In this document: piece by piece, positions 61,977 to 64,000 of the stretch
How the letters are laid out: each line of letters opens with the position of its first letter
Numbering within the stretch: the first letter of the stretch is position 1
Source: UBA1140 sp964573285
GTDB taxonomy: Bacteria > Campylobacterota > Campylobacteria > Campylobacterales > Sulfurovaceae
Reading direction: 5' to 3'
Assembly (NCBI GenBank): GCA_964573285.1
Contig: CAZNJD010000007.1
Span: forward strand, 23,721 to 87,720
Length of the DNA stretch: 64,000 nucleotides
Position numbers and translations under genes: made by a program
Notes under the pieces: model-generated
What the model saw: only the letters and a program-made list of their open reading frames with translations
Database searches by the model: none
What the model was told of the DNA's origin: nothing

Positions 61977-63266
61977 ATGCAAAAAGCAGAACTATTAGCA
62001 CCAGCAGGGAACTTGGAGAAACTAAAAATTGCACTCTCTTATGGAGCAGATGCAGTTTATGGGGGTACTAGTACATTTTCACTTAGAATTCGTTCAGGAA
62101 AAGAGTTTGATATAGACTCATATGCCAAGGGTATAGAGTATGCTCATGCTAGAGGTAAAAAGGTTTATACCACTATCAATAGTTTTCCATTTAATGCACA
62201 ACTCAAACTTTATGAAAATCATATTGCTAAAATGGCAGAACTCAAACCTGACGCTCTTATAGTATCAAGCCCTGGGGTGGTTCAGATGGCTAGAAAGATT
62301 GCCCCTCAAATCCCTATTCACTTATCAACACAAGCCAATGTTATGAATGTATTGGATGCACAAGTATATTATGATATGGGTGTAGAGAGAATTATAGTAG
62401 CTCGTGAGATTTCACTCAAAGATTGTGAAGCGATAAAAAGAGTCATTCCTAATTTAGAACTTGAAATTTTTATACATGGTTCAATGTGTTTTGCATATAG
62501 TGGTAGATGTCTAGTTTCTGCTTTACAAACAGGACGAGTTCCAAACCGTGGAAGTTGTGCTAATGATTGTCGTTTCCCATATGAGATATATGCCCACTCT
62601 CCAGAGTCCAATACTACATTTAGACTTGATGAGGAGGAGGGAATTGGTACATATATCATGAATGCCAAAGATATGAATATGGCTTCTCATATAGATGAGA
62701 TTTTAACTTCAGGTGTAATAGATTCCCTTAAAATTGAAGGACGAACCAAATCACCATATTATGCAGGAGTAGTTACCAAAGCTTATAGAGATGCAATTGA
62801 TGATTTTTATGCAGGAAAATTTGATGCAGCTATTTATCAAAAAGAGTTACATACTACACAAAACAGAGGATTTTCTGATGCATATCTAGTCTCTAAACCA
62901 TTTGAGAGAAATAATACCCAATCACATAATTTTACTATTCAAAATGGTACACATCAAGTAGCAGGTCTAGTTAATGAAGATGGTCTAACATGGAAATGTA
63001 AAGATAAAACATGTATAGGTGATAGTGTAGAGATAGTATTACCAGTTGGAGTAACTATTGAGCCAATGGAAAATGATAAGTGTCGTATAGAAGAGATTGA
63101 TAATAGATTTTATATTCTATTTAAAAAGATAATCTCAACCAAAGGCAAAGAGTTTGAATGTATTCATAGTGGAGACCTAAATAATATAATCTTACCAGTT
63201 AAACTACCTAGTTATACTATTTTGAGAAGAGGAATTGCAGAAGCCAAAGAAAAAAAGGTTAAATAA
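61977..63266 (+). CDS. Peptidase U32-family protein (YegQ/TrhP-like)
   Basis: 429-aa U32 protein. The signature EIFIHGSMCFAYSGRCLVS is complete and is followed by the Cys-rich CANDCRFPY. In enterobacteria, relatives with this Cys pattern hydroxylate wobble uridine of tRNA (TrhP), while others are annotated as collagenase-like proteases. The N-terminal TIM-barrel begins KAELLAPAGNLEKLKIALSYGADAVYGG. A beta-rich C-terminal domain ends the protein. It is a single gene with its own upstream region; a transposase remnant follows 38 bases after the stop. Confidence 0.88.
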   Translation: MQKAELLAPAGNLEKLKIALSYGADAVYGGTSTFSLRIRSGKEFDIDSYAKGIEYAHARGKKVYTTINSFPFNAQLKLYENHIAKMAELKPDALIVSSPGVVQMARKIAPQIPIHLSTQANVMNVLDAQVYYDMGVERIIVAREISLKDCEAIKRVIPNLELEIFIHGSMCFAYSGRCLVSALQTGRVPNRGSCANDCRFPYEIYAHSPESNTTFRLDEEEGIGTYIMNAKDMNMASHIDEILTSGVIDSLKIEGRTKSPYYAGVVTKAYRDAIDDFYAGKFDAAIYQKELHTTQNRGFSDAYLVSKPFERNNTQSHNFTIQNGTHQVAGLVNEDGLTWKCKDKTCIGDSVEIVLPVGVTIEPMENDKCRIEEIDNRFYILFKKIISTKGKEFECIHSGDLNNIILPVKLPSYTILRRGIAEAKEKKVK

Positions 63267-63304
63267 CATTTGGCTCTTGGAGTTAGTATCAATAATTAAT
63301 AATA

Positions 63305-64000
63305 ATGGTAAAAGTCTTAGATAATCTCAAAAAAAAATTTAATATTGATAAAGTAATCATTGTAGCAGATAGAGGTCTTAATTCAAAAATAAATCTAAAA
63401 CTTATTAAAGATACAGGATATGACTATCTGATGGCTGTTAGTATTAAATCTATGAGCCAAAAGATGCAGGAGATTATTTTAAATAAATCCATGTATCATG
63501 GCATCTTAGCCGACAAAGAGAGCAAAGATGGACTCTACTGTTATAACCACTTTGGATATTATAATGATATCACTTATGATGAAGAGATAAAAGAGGATGG
63601 TGAAGTCAAGATAAAAAAGAGAAAAATGACACTTAAAGAGATGATAGTATCTACTTATTCAGATAAAAGAGCAAAAAAAGATAGATATGATAGATACAGG
63701 GCTTTAGATAAAGCAAACAGTCTCATACTCAATAATCAAAAATCATCTCTAAATTCTACTAGAAGTTTCAAAAAATTTATTCAAAAACATACAAAAGATG
63801 ATAACTGTAAAGAGTTTGATATGGGTATGGATTGGATTAAAATCAAAGAGCAACAACAGTATGATGGACTCTATGCTATTACAACTTCAAATCTTGATTT
63901 AGACCCAATAGAGATTATCCAAAACTATCACAATCTCTATAAAATAGAGGATAGTTTTAGGGTTTTAAAATCTACTTTTAATACAAGACCTATTTACCAC
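63305..64000 (+). pseudogene. 5'-truncated IS1634-like transposase (runs off the edge)
   Basis: A single open frame of 232 codons to the window end, in frame from 63296 after a TAA at 63293-63295. It encodes the C-terminal part of an IS4-superfamily (IS1634-type) DDE transposase: Asp22 in VADRGLNSKIN is the second catalytic acid and Glu215 in KIEDSFRVLK, followed by RPIYH, is the third. The first catalytic Asp and about half of a normal-length protein are missing on the left, where the U32 gene ends 38 bases away. It is a remnant or a boundary-truncated insertion; the inverted repeat ends are not visible. Confidence 0.8.

Noticed and set aside
1..64000. CRISPR arrays, cas genes, restriction or other classical defence loci, prophage
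   Set aside because: No regularly spaced repeats and no cas, methylase, integrase or phage structural genes were seen; the only mobile trace is the transposase fragment at the right edge.

Overview
ORGANISM. The window is AT-rich and densely packed, with 1-4 bp gene overlaps throughout. Several gene orders are those I know from Campylobacterota (Epsilonproteobacteria): tolB-pal-cpoB-slyD; gatC, cvpA-fur-lysS-glyA-small gene-SPOR protein and aroE; and a periplasmic nitrate reductase operon in the order napA-G-H-B-F-L-D. PilT, a two-domain diguanylate cyclase/phosphodiesterase, FIST and ODP sensor proteins and several rhodaneses suggest a free-living, nitrate-reducing and perhaps sulfur-metabolising member rather than a host-adapted Campylobacter or Helicobacter. 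The genus cannot be fixed from sequence reading alone. Promoters mostly show TATAAT, often TGnTATAAT, without a clear -35 element, as expected for this phylum.  LAYOUT. 1-5.5 kb: the end of a surface-glycan locus (glycosyltransferase, DegT aminotransferase, PglF/CapD-like dehydratase, PglC-like phosphoglycosyltransferase, Wzx flippase). 5.5-12.6 kb: MipA-like porin, phosphofructokinase plus a GT35 phosphorylase that lacks the PLP lysine, an AsmA-like anchored protein, PiT phosphate transporter, and a lipoprotein. 12.7-12.9 kb: two identical tRNA-Glu genes. 13-18.4 kb: malic enzyme, PgeF, Tol-Pal genes, SlyD. 18.4-22 kb (minus): two paralogous exported rhodaneses flanking a LysM protein, then DnaJ. 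22.2-28.4 kb (minus): a five-gene signalling operon of two REC/degenerate HD-GYP proteins, FIST, a soluble hybrid histidine kinase with Hpt, and an ODP-type diiron metallo-beta-lactamase-fold protein, divergent from two paralogous winged-helix response regulators (28.7-30.2 kb). 30.2-39.2 kb: HAD phosphatase, membrane protein, rho, murI, rhodanese, der, GGDEF-EAL protein, trpS. 39.2-46.6 kb (minus): the nap operon, with an extra acidic gene between napF and napL. Divergent from it is an FmdE-like gene, and the shared intergenic region holds two FNR-type boxes. 47.5-56.5 kb: gatC-pilT-cvpA-fur-lysS-glyA-(DUF1882-like)-SPOR-trpE-aroE. 56.5-61.8 kb (minus): rhodanese, purH, and a three-gene cluster of a TagD-like cytidylyltransferase/Gfo-Idh fusion, a class V aminotransferase and LicD. 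62-64 kb: peptidase U32 gene and a 5'-truncated IS1634-like transposase running off the edge.  HOW GENES WORK TOGETHER. Two sets look like poorly described systems. (1) The ODP/FIST/histidine kinase/pseudo-HD-GYP operon: the kinase has no membrane segment or recognisable sensor domain, so FIST and the diiron ODP protein are candidate input modules, and the two divergent response regulators are candidate outputs. (2) The cytidylyltransferase-oxidoreductase, aminotransferase and LicD cluster: this may make and transfer a CDP-activated amino-alcohol (or related) phosphate to a surface glycan. The nap/FmdE pair is probably co-induced under low oxygen through the paired FNR-like sites.
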